64,000 nucleotides of DNA from Ktedonosporobacter rubrisoli (GCF_004208415.1 NZ_CP035758.1:6262001-6326000), one strand, 5' to 3'. Counted from the first letter of the stretch, positions 44,264 to 53,976 are shown. The notes: generated by a model not told the origin, from the letters alone. Translations and numbers: made by a program.

Positions 44264-45028
44264 ATGAATGATTCAATAAGAAAAGCCAAAAAACCTTCAA
44301 AGCTCACGCGTATTCTTCTCAGCATTATTCTGCTTCTCTGCGTCCTTGCCTTGCTTGGGTATGGCGGCTTAAACCTGATCAACTCGCGCGACTTTCAATT
44401 CTTTGGCGGCCTGGTGCAGCGCGTCAACACGACCCAGAAAGTAGTCGCCCTGACCCTCGACGATGGTCCGGAGCCTGGAAACGTCGAAAAGACCCTGCAG
44501 ATACTTGACGAGACGGGGATCAAGGCCACCTTTTTCCTGATTGGGGACCAGATAGAGAAATATCCCCAGGAGGCGCGCAAGATCGTCAAGGCCGGCCACG
44601 AGCTGGGCAACCACTCCTACTCACATCAGCGCATGGTTCTCAAATCCTACGATTTTATGCAGAACGAAGTAGAGAAGACTGATCGTCTGCTGCGCGCCGC
44701 TGGCTATCAGGGCCCCATTTATTTCCGCCCGCCCAACGGCAAAAAGTTTATTATGCTTCCATATTATCTAAGCCAGCATCAGCGCCTGACGATTATGTGG
44801 GATGTCGAGCCCGATTCTTATGCCGACGTCGCCTCCACGCCGCAGAAGCTTGCAGATTATACCATTGCCCATGTGCAGCCGGGCTCGATTATCGATCTGC
44901 ACACCATGTATGAGAGCCGGGCCACCTCGCTTGAGGCCCTGCCACTCATGATCAAAGGCCTGCAAAAGAAAGGCTATACATTTGTGACAGTAGAGCAGCT
45001 GCTCAAATACAACAAGGCGGGCTCTTAG
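44264..45028 (+). CDS. Polysaccharide deacetylase (NodB-type)
   Basis: The 254-residue protein has an N-terminal membrane anchor or signal helix (about residues 15-38, ILLSIILLLCVLALLGYGGL). The catalytic NodB domain shows motif 1 TLDDGPEPG, motif 2 HSYSHQ, motif 3 YFRPPNGKK and a final DLHTMYES. It is expected to remove acetyl groups from a cell-envelope or exported glycan. AGAGGAG at 44244-44250 sits behind a 3-codon ATG ACT ATA TGA mini-frame whose stop overlaps this ATG. The spacing from the ribosome site to 44264 is 13 nt. Confidence 0.87.
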   Translation: MNDSIRKAKKPSKLTRILLSIILLLCVLALLGYGGLNLINSRDFQFFGGLVQRVNTTQKVVALTLDDGPEPGNVEKTLQILDETGIKATFFLIGDQIEKYPQEARKIVKAGHELGNHSYSHQRMVLKSYDFMQNEVEKTDRLLRAAGYQGPIYFRPPNGKKFIMLPYYLSQHQRLTIMWDVEPDSYADVASTPQKLADYTIAHVQPGSIIDLHTMYESRATSLEALPLMIKGLQKKGYTFVTVEQLLKYNKAGS

Positions 45029-45888
45029 GCGCACTCTTCTGGCTTGTAGGCCCATACGCGCTGCAGAAAGGCCAGGGCACAGAAATCTGGCGCGTTCATC
45101 TCAGCGATGGCCCGATTGCGCAGAGTCGCAATCTCGGCCTCGCTCAGGCCGTTCATGTGGGCAAGAAAAGCGCCTCCAAGTTGAAAGAGCGTAGCCCAAT
45201 CGTGCAGCATATCGCTGTGGCTGGCGGTTCCTGCCGAATAATCAAGAATAAAGGCTTCCCGCTGGATATTGCTAAAGCCGGCCTGCGCTAACAAGCGAGG
45301 ATAGACCAGGGCCACACCAGTATGTTCGCCGGCTGGCGTAAAGCAATGCCCGGTCTGGCGCAGAGCGCTCATGCTAAGGGAGATAAGGCGCGTCAAGGAA
45401 GGACTTGTAGAGGAACCCATATCATTGCTCTCGACGCCAATCAAAACGCCGCCCGGCTTTAGCAAGCGATAGCATTCGGCAAATAATTTGGGCCAGAGCT
45501 CGGGCGAAAGGAAGCCGCTGAGCATACGAGCATGGATAAGATCAATGCTGGCATCGGGAAAAGCCAGCCGGCGATTCATTGTGGTTACCTGGAAATGGGC
45601 ATGGCTCAGGCTTTCTTCGATAGCCAGGCTCTGGGCGTACTCAACAAGAATCGACGAGAGATCAACGCCGGTTATCTCGATATCGCTGTATTGTTTGGCC
45701 AGCGTAAGCACCCATTCCCCAGTACCACAACGCAGATCCAGGACATGCTGGCCGCCCCTGAGCTCAAGATCCCAGGGCAGGAGCCCTGTGGCTGAAGTAA
45801 ACACGCGATCCTGGCGCGTGAGCCGCGTCAGTTCCGCGATACTTCCTGTGTTCAATGGATATAACGATGCGAGTGAGTACTGGGCCAT
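45025..45888 (-). CDS. SAM-dependent methyltransferase
   Basis: The 287-residue protein starts at ATG 45888 (MAQYSLASLYPLNTGSIAEL). The 120-bp extension lacks a ribosome site. The class I methyltransferase core is QHVLDLRCGTGEWVLTLAKQ, then EITGVDLSSILVEYAQSLA and FPDASIDLIHARMLSGFL. The C-terminal helical part APDFCALAFLQRVWAYKPEE is closely matched by the partial gene at the right edge of the window, so these are paralogues. The target is unknown. It is convergent with the deacetylase. Confidence 0.87.
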   Translation of the reverse strand: MAQYSLASLYPLNTGSIAELTRLTRQDRVFTSATGLLPWDLELRGGQHVLDLRCGTGEWVLTLAKQYSDIEITGVDLSSILVEYAQSLAIEESLSHAHFQVTTMNRRLAFPDASIDLIHARMLSGFLSPELWPKLFAECYRLLKPGGVLIGVESNDMGSSTSPSLTRLISLSMSALRQTGHCFTPAGEHTGVALVYPRLLAQAGFSNIQREAFILDYSAGTASHSDMLHDWATLFQLGGAFLAHMNGLSEAEIATLRNRAIAEMNAPDFCALAFLQRVWAYKPEECA

Positions 45889-46265
45889 ATCGAATCCATC
45901 CTTCTTCTTTATTTCATCCCTGATATCTCTATTTTCGCCGCTCGCCGGCCCTTCGTCAAGATGAATGGGAAAACGTTTACATGCTAAAGGAAAAGAGGAA
46001 GGATGCAAATTAAGAAGTCTGGCAGTGAGTGGGGGCTAACAAGCGACATGTGCTGCCACAGCTGCCCCAGGCACCCTGTTTGCTCCGGCAACACATGCAC
46101 GTCTATGATCCTATTCTGTTTGTGGCGCGAAGAAGCGGTAATTCGTCAGCAGCCATTTCCAGCCTAGTGGTAGTTCCTCTAAAGCATTGCCTGACCAGCC
46201 AGGCGCAACATGTCGGCAAAAAGGGATACCGCACGAAGACTCAGAGGCTCTTTCCAGAGCTTTCG

Positions 46266-47270
46266 CTAGGGCATACCAGCGGTCGGCAGAACCTGAATGA
46301 CCGTCTGCATATCCTGGTAGGAACGTTTTACGGACTCGTGGTGGTGAAGGCGATGATGTTCCAGGCGTGCTCCGCCAATACATCTTCCCTGATAGATGAG
46401 CGATCTAAATTGCGCTCCCGGGCTCTTCTCTGGCTGGCCATAGCTTTCCCAAAAAGCATCGACTTCCGTGCCGGCTTCGCGCTGCAGCAGAAACATGGTC
46501 CAGTCAGCCAGAGGATCGCCCCAGGAGGTTCGATCGGAGTCAAGTACGGCGACGATCTGCGCTCCACCTTCGCCGCGCTTGACTAAAATATTCGGAACCC
46601 ACAAATCGCCGTGGAGCAACCGCGGCTGCGTGATTTCGTCAAGGAGCCTGCGGTTCGTTTGAGCGATGTCGAGAAGGCAGCTAACATCGCTCGCATCCAG
46701 GCGGGCCTCTGCGAGATCGCGCACGATGCTTGTCAGCCAGCTTATGACGGTCAGGCTCCAGGAAGGGAGTGGAGAGTCAAGAACAGAGCTCCCAAAGTGC
46801 TGACCTCTGACGGCATGGATCTTCTTAGCAATGCTGCCAAGCTGCCTCCAAAGCGCCTTTTTTTCCTCTGACGTGAGCGTGCGCATGATCTGAGCCCATG
46901 GTTCTCCTTCCATGTAGGTCTGAAACATATAATCTCGCTCAAGGATCTGGTGGGTAAAATCTGCCATGAGGATGCGGGGGAGAAGTGGTGAAATGGGCGC
47001 AAGAAAGGGCTGGCTGGCATACTCATTACGCATTAGATTGCTCTCGATACGAAATTGACGCGTTGGATGAGGTCCAACGCGCAAAATGACCGGATGCAGC
47101 TCCTGGATATGCACGAGGTAGGTATTGTTATAAAGTCCACCGCCAAGTTCTTGCACTGAATCAACCTGCCTCTCCTCTCCAAACGCACGCCGACACAGCG
47201 CAATGATGTGTGCCTGGCCAACAGGCTGCTGAAAAGCCTCAACTGACCGCTCAATGGCGCTGTATTCCAC
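46266..47270 (-). CDS. APH/ChoK-family phosphotransferase
   Basis: The 334-residue protein has kinase-fold motifs LLHGDLWVPNILVKRG (catalytic loop) and AVLDSDRTSWGDPLADWT (metal-binding DxD). The N-terminal ATP-binding lobe, about residues 1-110, holds the GGLYNNTYLVHI loop. The family includes aminoglycoside, choline and macrolide kinases, and the substrate here is unknown. GTG 47270 was chosen because GAGGAAG lies 8 nt upstream. ATGs at 47288 and 47318 are possible alternatives. Confidence 0.8.
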   Translation of the reverse strand: MEYSAIERSVEAFQQPVGQAHIIALCRRAFGEERQVDSVQELGGGLYNNTYLVHIQELHPVILRVGPHPTRQFRIESNLMRNEYASQPFLAPISPLLPRILMADFTHQILERDYMFQTYMEGEPWAQIMRTLTSEEKKALWRQLGSIAKKIHAVRGQHFGSSVLDSPLPSWSLTVISWLTSIVRDLAEARLDASDVSCLLDIAQTNRRLLDEITQPRLLHGDLWVPNILVKRGEGGAQIVAVLDSDRTSWGDPLADWTMFLLQREAGTEVDAFWESYGQPEKSPGAQFRSLIYQGRCIGGARLEHHRLHHHESVKRSYQDMQTVIQVLPTAGMP

Positions 47271-47569
47271 AGAAACGCTTCCTCTCATCTCTTTTTCAGT
47301 AGAGTATAGAGGTGCCATAAAAAAGCGTCAATACAGCACTATAGCCTGCAAAGCGCAGCCGACAATCATTAAGATTTAGCTGTGCAAGGATTTGGAGCAA
47401 TCATCAGCCTGGCATAGGTCCGCGCTTGCTAAGGAAAGATACCGATTTGTGAGCCCGGGGCATAATAAAAAGAGCTCATAGCATGTTGCCCTGAGCTTTG
47501 GCTGCCCATCAGTCGATTAGCGATTCATGACAGGTAGATTTCCTGCCGAGCAAGAGGAAGGAGAAGTTG

Positions 47570-48046
47570 ATGAAATCCCTTTGTGATGAGGCCAGGCCAA
47601 TCTTCAATGATGGCGATGTAATCGTTTTACAGGAAGCTAATGGCGGCTATCTCATGCGCACGGAGCGCTATGGCCTCTTCAAGCATGTGCTAGTGGTTGG
47701 TAGCGAACAGGCCGAGGCGCGCGAAAAACACTTCACGATAAAACAGCTTGCCAACGATAGCATCGCGCTACAGGCCGATAATGGGCTCTATCTCTGTCGG
47801 ATCGGACATGATGACGATCTTGATAATGTCATCCTGGCCATAGGCCCGAACACGGAAGCCGCAGCCACCCATTTCAAGCCGCGCCGGCAGGATGGCGACA
47901 AACTGACGCTACAGGCCGATAATGGGCTCTATCTGGCCATCGGCGACGATGGAAGCGTGATACTGGTACGCGCTGAAGAATGCGAGCTAGCGGCCCAGCT
48001 TTTTGAGGCTACAATCCGCTCACGATCCCAATCGCTCCTGCACTAA
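47570..48046 (+). CDS. Fascin-like beta-trefoil protein
   Basis: This 158-residue protein has repeated units of the form VLQEANGGYLMRTE, IALQADNGLYLCRIG and LTLQADNGLYLAIGDD, the beta-trefoil repeat of fascin-like domains. No signal or membrane segment is seen. AAGGAG lies 6 nt before ATG 47570. Such proteins bind sugars or other proteins, and the function here is unknown. Confidence 0.75.
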   Translation: MKSLCDEARPIFNDGDVIVLQEANGGYLMRTERYGLFKHVLVVGSEQAEAREKHFTIKQLANDSIALQADNGLYLCRIGHDDDLDNVILAIGPNTEAAATHFKPRRQDGDKLTLQADNGLYLAIGDDGSVILVRAEECELAAQLFEATIRSRSQSLLH

Positions 48047-48354
48047 AGAGCGCGCTGAGCGAGGTACGCAATGCACGTACCGACGACCTGGCCGCGCCGC
48101 TAGCCCTTTCCACAGCGTTGGGGTTCGTGTTAGAATCAAACCATGACCCGGATCGGCATATGGGCACTGGCAGATCTGCCATGGCGTTGAGAAAGAGCAC
48201 GCGCGCTGCGCCCACGGCTTGCCGCAGCGTGGCCGGTCCACGTTTTCTATCTATCTCCGTTGCCTGGTCATCTGGCTTATCGCTGGCCTTGCGCCAGGGC
48301 AGAGCCGGCCGTGAACCAGCCTTAAGTAGTTGCTGCACTAGAAAGAAGTTGCCG
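48047..48354. other. Gap with no convincing gene
   Basis: A minus-strand frame of 122 codons runs across the gap and into the ThuA start, but it is not protein-like and has no ribosome site. It is probably noise. Confidence 0.45.
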
Positions 48355-49083
48355 ATGACATCTAATCTCCGCGTCACTATATGGAATGAATTTCGTCACG
48401 AACGAGAGATGAAAGAGGTTGCCGAGATCTATCCCGATGGTATCCATAATACGTTGGCCAAAGTGCTAGGCGAGGCCGGCGGTATGGAAGTACGCACAGC
48501 AACGCTTGACGAGCCCGAGCACGGCCTGCCAGCCGATGTGCTCGATAGCACTGATGTGCTGCTGTGGTGGGGACACGCGGCCCACGACGAGGTAAAGGAC
48601 GAGGTGGTGGCACGCGTTCAACAGCGCGTGCTTGATGGCATGGGCCTGATTGTGCTGCATTCGGGGCACTTCTCGAAGATTTTCCGGCGCCTGATGGGCA
48701 CAAGCTGCGATCTCAAGTGGCGTGAGACAAACGATCACGAGCGCCTGTGGGTGGTAGCTCCCGGCCATCCAATCACTGAGGGCCTTGGCGAGTATATCGA
48801 TATCGCCCACGAAGAGATGTATGGCGAGCATTTCGATATCCCTGCCCCCGATACGCTGGTCCTGGTTAGCTGGTTTAGTGGCGGCGAGATCTTCCGCAGC
48901 GGTTGCTGCTTCAACAGGGGGCGCGGCAAGATTTTTTATTTCCGACCGGGGCACGAGACGTTGCCTACATACCACCACACCCAGGTGCAGCGCGTGATCA
49001 TTAACGCAACGCGCTGGGCTGCTCCAACCCCGGGCGCGGCCCGCGTTTTCGGCAATGTGAAAGCGCTGGAGCCGGGCCACTAA
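48355..49083 (+). CDS. ThuA-domain protein
   Basis: At 242 residues it has the ThuA (trehalose-utilisation-like) glutamine-amidotransferase-like fold: LRVTIWNEFRHERE, DVLLWWGHAAHDEV, IVLHSGHFSKIFRRLMG and a C-terminal YFRPGHETLPTYHH. ThuA-like proteins are linked to sugar metabolism. The frame upstream of 48355 was rejected. Perfect hairpin and T-run 20 bp after the stop end this gene. Confidence 0.85.
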   Translation: MTSNLRVTIWNEFRHEREMKEVAEIYPDGIHNTLAKVLGEAGGMEVRTATLDEPEHGLPADVLDSTDVLLWWGHAAHDEVKDEVVARVQQRVLDGMGLIVLHSGHFSKIFRRLMGTSCDLKWRETNDHERLWVVAPGHPITEGLGEYIDIAHEEMYGEHFDIPAPDTLVLVSWFSGGEIFRSGCCFNRGRGKIFYFRPGHETLPTYHHTQVQRVIINATRWAAPTPGAARVFGNVKALEPGH

Positions 49084-49102
49084 TTTGCCAGCTTGAAATG
49101 TT

Positions 49103-49150
49103 GGCTTGCATGCCTGCCCGAGCTTCCGTTAGCAGGCATGCAAGCCTTTT
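49103..49150 (+). terminator. Rho-independent terminator after the ThuA gene
   Basis: GGCTTGCATGCCTGC and GCAGGCATGCAAGCC form a perfect 15-bp stem with a 14-nt loop, followed by TTTT. It lies between the ThuA-domain and aldo/keto reductase genes. Confidence 0.85.
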
Positions 49151-49170
49151 GATCTGAAAAGGATTTACAG

Positions 49171-50187
49171 ATGACAGAAACCCATACTTTTGCCGAGGAT
49201 CGCTATAGCCAGATGCTCTACAGGCGCAGTGGACGCTCTGGACTAGATCTGCCGGCTATTTCGCTGGGCGCCTGGGAAACCTTTGGTGGCTATCGCGGTG
49301 AGGAAATTGCGCGCGCCTGCCTGTATCGCGCGTTTGATCTTGGCATCACGCACTTTGACCTTGCCAACAACTACGGAAATCCTGCCGGCAACGCCGAGAG
49401 AGTTGTAGGGCGAATTTTGCGCGATATGCCGCGCGACGAGCTGATTATCTCGACGAAGGCCGGCTATCGCATGTGGCCGGGGCCTTATGGGGAATGGCTT
49501 TCCAAGAAATACCTTGTGGCCAGCCTTGATCAGTCCCTCAAGCGGCTCGGCCTTGAGTATGTGGATATCTACTACGCGCATCGTCCCGATCCAGAGACGC
49601 CTTTAGAGGAGACGATGGCGGCGTTGGATCTGATTGTGCGGCAGGGCAAAGCGCTCTACGTGGGCGTAAGCAATTTCTCGGGTGCACAATTTGAGGAGGC
49701 GGTCCAAGTGACGCAACGCCTGGGCCTGACGCCAATTACGATCCATCAGCCCAGCTACAGCCTGCTCAACCGCACGCCCGAGTACGATCTGCTCAACCAT
49801 ACGCGTCGGGCCGGAGCTGGCGTGATTACCTACAGTCCACTGGCGCAGGGCCTACTTACCAATAAATATCTTGGCAAAGAGGTGCCTGACGACTCGCGCG
49901 CCGCTCTGTGGTGGAACCAGGGTCACGGTTGGGATGAACGCAACAATGATAAGCTGGCTCAGGTGCGCAAGCTCAATGAACTGGCTCAGCAGCGCGGCCA
50001 GAGCCTGGCCCAGATGGCTTTAGCCTGGAATCTGCGCCATCCGTCAGTGACAAGCGTGCTGATCGGAGCCTCAAAGGTGGAGCAGATCGAAGAGAACGTG
50101 AAGGCTCTGCATAACATCTTCTTCAGCGAGGAAGAGCTTAAGCTCATCGATGAGATCACCGGCTTCCAGACGCCCGAAGAAGACTAA
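49171..50187 (+). CDS. Aldo/keto reductase, YghZ-like
   Basis: The 338-residue TIM-barrel oxidoreductase keeps the catalytic pattern: FDLANNYGNPAGNAERVVGR (Asp, Tyr), ISTKAGYRM (Lys) and YYAHRPDPETPLEE (His). Length and sequence match the YghZ/Gpr group that reduces aldehydes such as glyceraldehyde 3-phosphate, using NADPH. It lies 20 bp after the ThuA terminator. Confidence 0.9.
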   Translation: MTETHTFAEDRYSQMLYRRSGRSGLDLPAISLGAWETFGGYRGEEIARACLYRAFDLGITHFDLANNYGNPAGNAERVVGRILRDMPRDELIISTKAGYRMWPGPYGEWLSKKYLVASLDQSLKRLGLEYVDIYYAHRPDPETPLEETMAALDLIVRQGKALYVGVSNFSGAQFEEAVQVTQRLGLTPITIHQPSYSLLNRTPEYDLLNHTRRAGAGVITYSPLAQGLLTNKYLGKEVPDDSRAALWWNQGHGWDERNNDKLAQVRKLNELAQQRGQSLAQMALAWNLRHPSVTSVLIGASKVEQIEENVKALHNIFFSEEELKLIDEITGFQTPEED

Positions 50188-50370
50188 GCGTTTGTCGGCA
50201 TTGCCCCCATCCAGGCGAGAGCACGCACCGGCCTGGAAGTGGGCAAGCGGTAAGGCCTGAACTTGCCAGCCCGCGCGAGTCCCAAGTTGGCTAGCGCCGA
50301 AGACGTTGGCTATTAGCACGCCTCATGGCTTTGCGCTCTTGCTGAGTCGCTGTTCTTTCCGTTTTTTGTC

Positions 50371-51282
50371 TCACCTGAGCTTTTCCAACTCATCGTCTTC
50401 TCGAAGAAAGCCCTGCGAGAGTCCCCACTGTTGCGCCTGCTGCAAGAACATCTGTGTTGCAGGCGACGTAGTTTGGCGTGAGGGAACCGCTAATGCCAGA
50501 TGTCTCCAGGCAGCGGGCCGCAGATGAAGCGCTCTGATGCCTGTGGGGAACTGAGAGGGAAGGGCCATCTCAGGGATCATCGTGATCCCCATGCCTTCCT
50601 GAACCATTGCCAGAACGGCTGCAATCTCTCGCACCTCCAATTGCACCTGAAATCTCATGTTTGCCTTGTCAAACAAGGCTTGAATGAGTGGTCCACATCC
50701 TCCTGTACACAGCAGAAACGGCTCGCGTGCCAGGGCTTCAATGCGGAGCAACGAGTGTTTGGCCAGTGGATGGGCTTCAGGAACAATGACCAGGAATTCA
50801 TCGTGTGCAATGGGAGTAACATCCACTCCTTCTGTGGGCAGTGTCACCACGCCGACATCCACCATGCGAGCATCGATCCAGGCTCGTACCTCTTGATCCG
50901 TACCTTCAAGTAAAACGATGTCCACTTTGGGGTAGCGTTGCCGAAACATCCGCAGCGCTCCTGGCAAGAAGCGGGCAGAGATACTGGGTAAACTTCCCAG
51001 ACGGAGCTTGCCTGTTTCCAAACCCCGTGCTGCGGCTGCTTCCTGTCGGATGTTTTCAGCTCTCGCGAGCATCTCTCGTGCCTGGAGAATGACGCGTTGT
51101 CCCACATCTGTGAGAGCGAGTCCAGCGCGATCACGCTGGACCAGGGTGACTCCTAGCTCGGTTTCTAAGCTCGCCAGAGCATGGCTCACAGCTGATTGCG
51201 TAATGCCAAGCACCTCGCTAGCTGTCGTGAAACTGCCACTCTCGATCACCGCAACAAACGCCTGAAGTTGTGCGAATGTCAT
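50371..51282 (-). CDS. LysR-family transcriptional regulator
   Basis: The 303-residue LysR protein has the N-terminal wHTH (MTFAQLQAFVAVIESGSFTT, then SEVLGITQSAVSHALASLE) and an effector domain. It is divergent from the cysteine synthase gene (165 bp between), the classical LysR arrangement, so it probably controls that gene. The AT-rich intergenic region with GTATT/AATAC arms is a likely binding area. Confidence 0.9.
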   Translation of the reverse strand: MTFAQLQAFVAVIESGSFTTASEVLGITQSAVSHALASLETELGVTLVQRDRAGLALTDVGQRVILQAREMLARAENIRQEAAAARGLETGKLRLGSLPSISARFLPGALRMFRQRYPKVDIVLLEGTDQEVRAWIDARMVDVGVVTLPTEGVDVTPIAHDEFLVIVPEAHPLAKHSLLRIEALAREPFLLCTGGCGPLIQALFDKANMRFQVQLEVREIAAVLAMVQEGMGITMIPEMALPSQFPTGIRALHLRPAAWRHLALAVPSRQTTSPATQMFLQQAQQWGLSQGFLREDDELEKLR

Positions 51283-51447
51283 ATGAGTATTTCCTCATGC
51301 AAATGATGAATACAATCAATTTGACTTATCTTACCATGCTCGCTATACTTGAGCAATACAGAGTAGTTCCCTCTATCAGATGAGAAGTTGAAGAGAGAAG
51401 CGAGACAAAACTGCTTCTCTCTTCCACATGCGGAAAGGACCATCATC

Positions 51448-52395
51448 ATGCCTCTTCCAGCCAAAGGTGTGTGTGCCTCAGCTCTCCAAGCTATTGGAAA
51501 CACACCGGTTGTCCGATTACAAAAGATCGTTCCCACAATCTCCGCCGACGTCCTCGTCAAACTTGAGTATTTTAATCCCACTGGCTCCTACAAAGACCGG
51601 ATGGCTCTCTCTATGATCGAGGAGGCCGAAGCACGTGGCACCTTGCGGCCAGGTATGACGGTAGTGGAGTACACCGGAGGAAGCACTGGCTCCTCGCTCG
51701 CCTTTGTCTGCGCCGTCAAAGGGTATCCCTTCAAAGTGGTCTCTTCTGATGCATTTGCCCGTGAAAAACTGCAAACGATGCGCGCCTTCGGTGCAGAGCT
51801 GATGATAGTTCCAAGCGTGGGAGGCCAGGTCACGCCGGATTTGACCCCGCGCATGATTGAGGCCGCACGTGAACTGGCGAAAGATCCAGGCATCTATTGG
51901 ACAGATCAGTTGCACAATGCTGATATCATCACAGGCCATGAAAAGCTTGGTCGCGAATTACTTGAACAGATCGAGGGGCCAATTCACGCCTTTTGTGGGG
52001 CAGTCGGAACGGCGGGAATGCTCATGGGGGTCGCCAGAGCCTTGCGCCAGGCTAACAGCCAGGCACGAATGATCGCACTGGAACCAGCGAGTTCTGCGTT
52101 TCTCTCCACTGGCAAAGCGGGAACCCATCATGTCGAGGGCATTGGGATCGGGTCGGTTCCTCCGCTGCTCGATTCCGCCTTCTACGACGAAGTACGTGGC
52201 ATCGATGAGGGGGAAGCCCGCCAGATGGCTCGCCGCCTCGCGCAAGAAGAGGGTATCTTTGCTGGGGTTTCCAGCGGCCTCAATGTTGTCGGCGCACTCC
52301 AACTCGCGCAGGAGCTTGGTGCTGGGCATACCATTGTGACAGTCGCCGTCGATACTGGGTTAAAATACCTGGCTGGCGATTTGTATGAGGGATAA
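51448..52395 (+). CDS. PLP-dependent cysteine synthase family protein
   Basis: The 315-residue enzyme starts at ATG 51448 behind AAAGGA. The frame from 51388 has no ribosome site. The fold type II PLP-binding Lys is Lys49 in NPTGSYKDRM. The substrate loop is YTGGSTGSSLAF, and the PLP phosphate loop AVGTAG follows. This is the O-acetylserine (thiol)-lyase family. Its divergent LysR neighbour suggests inducible sulfur assimilation. It is probably cysK-like but could be a related beta-replacing enzyme. Confidence 0.88.
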   Translation: MPLPAKGVCASALQAIGNTPVVRLQKIVPTISADVLVKLEYFNPTGSYKDRMALSMIEEAEARGTLRPGMTVVEYTGGSTGSSLAFVCAVKGYPFKVVSSDAFAREKLQTMRAFGAELMIVPSVGGQVTPDLTPRMIEAARELAKDPGIYWTDQLHNADIITGHEKLGRELLEQIEGPIHAFCGAVGTAGMLMGVARALRQANSQARMIALEPASSAFLSTGKAGTHHVEGIGIGSVPPLLDSAFYDEVRGIDEGEARQMARRLAQEEGIFAGVSSGLNVVGALQLAQELGAGHTIVTVAVDTGLKYLAGDLYEG

Positions 52396-52451
52396 CTCCA
52401 TCTGCTCCCGGTTCATTTCACTGTCACGTCCAAGGACCAGGAAAATCACGT

Positions 52452-52634
52452 ATGCCTCTGCCCTTTCCTTTGGCCATCCCATCTGTCTCGCCTGAAGAAG
52501 CGTGAATGGCAGCCTTTGCGCAATTGAGCCAACGAATCAGACGCTGTTTCAGTTGGCGACGCACCCATCAAGCTCTTGCGCGGCTTTGTCATTACAAACA
52601 CCGAAGCGCTCTCACCGGCCATCTACAACTGTAG
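52452..52634 (+). pseudogene. Decayed transposase N-terminal fragment (IS701-like)
   Basis: Translated from ATG 52452 the DNA gives MPLPFPLAIPSVSPEEA, then a stop, then MAAFAQLSQRIRRCFSWRRT and HQALARLCHYKHRSAL. This resembles the start of IS701-type transposases (SPEEWAAFAQLSQRIRRCF), recalled from memory. A TGA replaces what is probably a TGG codon, and the remainder of the protein is missing. It overlaps the broken GlxA-like fragment on the other strand. Confidence 0.5.
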
Positions 52635-52821
52635 GACTAGCCCACAAGATGCATTGAGCGTCAGGCCAGCCGAGACCTGCACAGTACTCGCTTCGGGAGC
52701 ACACAACAAATCGATACCAGGGGACTTTTAGCTTAGGGCGCTCAGCAGCAAAAATCTCTGCAGCCACAGTAAGCTCAAAGGGATTCACCGCACCGTAGAT
52801 AAGGATCACAACTGTATGCAT
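52612..52821 (-). pseudogene. Truncated GlxA-like (DJ-1/PfpI-AraC) regulator fragment
   Basis: ATG 52821 reads MHTVVILIYGAVNPFELTVA, then AAEIFAAERPKLKVPWYRFV, the N-terminal DJ-1/PfpI part of GlxA-type regulators. Near 52690 the expected continuation (VQVSAGLTLNASCGL) appears in another frame, showing a frameshift. The rest of the gene is absent, probably replaced by the transposase remnant. Confidence 0.65.
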
Positions 52822-52941
52822 GGCAGTATCTTTGTGTTTTCTGTCTTTTCTGCTTCTCACAGATTTCTCTTTTTAGCGGTAGAATCGTAGTACAATCTAT
52901 TGTCTTTGCAAGGGAGCATTAACTCAAGAGGTAAGCAATCT

Positions 52942-53976
52942 ATGAAAGCCATTCAACTTTCCCCCTCTCATTCTCTAGATATCCCAAATAGTTTCAGCGA
53001 TGTAGAAATACAAGATCCTACACCAGGGAGCAGAGACCTGTTAGTACGTGTCAAGGCCATCTCCATCAATCCTGTGGATACACAAGTTCGCGAGGCAATG
53101 CCCAGGACGGAATCTGTTCCGCTTATTCTCGGCTGGGATGTCGCCGGAGTTGTGGAAGCTGTGGGTTCCCAGTGCAACCTTTTTCGACCTGGCGATGCTG
53201 TCTACTATGCCGGAGATTGGAAGCGTCCCGGCGCTTACAGCGAACTGCATGTAGTAGATGAGCGTCTTGTGGGGGCAAAACCGCAACTTTTGGATTTTGC
53301 GCAAGCTGCAGCGCTTCCACTGACCACAATCACGGCCTGGGAAGGACTCTTTGAGCGCCTTTTGATTCCCCTCGATCCACAAGCAAATCGGGGAAAAAGC
53401 ATTTTGCTCATTAATGCCGCCGGTGGAGTCGGGTCCATTGCCACCCAGCTCGCACACTGGGCCGGGCTCACCGTGATCGGGACGGCTTCCCGTTCAACGT
53501 CTATCCAATGGGTGAAAGAGCACGGCGCCGCTTATGCAGTGAATCATCACTATCCTCTCGCCAGCCAGTTGCAACAGCTAGGATTTACGACAGTGGACTA
53601 TATCTTCTGCCTGAAAAATACTGCCAGCTACTGGGAGGCGATGGCTGAAGTTATCGCCCCGCAAGGAAAGATTGGTTTAATCGATCGAACTGAGCAGCTT
53701 CTCGATTTGACAGCATTGCAGAGCAAGAGTGTTACCGTAGCCTGGGAAGGCATGTTTACGCGGAGCGAGTTCCAAACTGCAGATATGCAAAAACAACACG
53801 ATCTCCTCAATAGAGTTGCTGAACTGATTGACGCTAAAGTCATTCGCACAACGCTCACAGAACGCCTATCCCCAATCACAGCAAGCAATGTGCTTGAGGC
53901 GCATAGGAAAGTGAAGCAAGGCTCGCTGATTGGCAAGCTTGTCCTTGAGCATTTTCCGCCATCTACTAGCAAATGA
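52942..53976 (+). CDS. Zinc-type alcohol dehydrogenase-like (MDR) oxidoreductase
   Basis: The 344-residue medium-chain dehydrogenase starts at ATG 52942 (MKAIQLSPSHSLDIPNSFSD) with AGAGGT upstream. The N-terminal GroES-like fold (LGWDVAGVVEAVGS) and a Rossmann domain with LINAAGGVGSIATQLA are clear. It lacks the Cys cluster of classical zinc ADHs, so it is likely a zinc-less reductase of the YogA/TIGR02817 type. Its substrate is unknown. Confidence 0.87.
   Translation: MKAIQLSPSHSLDIPNSFSDVEIQDPTPGSRDLLVRVKAISINPVDTQVREAMPRTESVPLILGWDVAGVVEAVGSQCNLFRPGDAVYYAGDWKRPGAYSELHVVDERLVGAKPQLLDFAQAAALPLTTITAWEGLFERLLIPLDPQANRGKSILLINAAGGVGSIATQLAHWAGLTVIGTASRSTSIQWVKEHGAAYAVNHHYPLASQLQQLGFTTVDYIFCLKNTASYWEAMAEVIAPQGKIGLIDRTEQLLDLTALQSKSVTVAWEGMFTRSEFQTADMQKQHDLLNRVAELIDAKVIRTTLTERLSPITASNVLEAHRKVKQGSLIGKLVLEHFPPSTSK

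Noticed and set aside
44256..44267. Three-codon ATG ACT ATA TGA mini-frame before the deacetylase
   Set aside because: It overlaps the deacetylase start and could be a leader, but a frame this short cannot be told from chance.
46029..46586. Plus-strand frame of 185 codons opposite the APH-like gene
   Set aside because: Shadow of the phosphotransferase gene with no protein-family character.
48009..48377. Minus-strand frame of 122 codons between the fascin-like and ThuA genes
   Set aside because: It overlaps both neighbours, lacks a ribosome site and has no recognisable domain.
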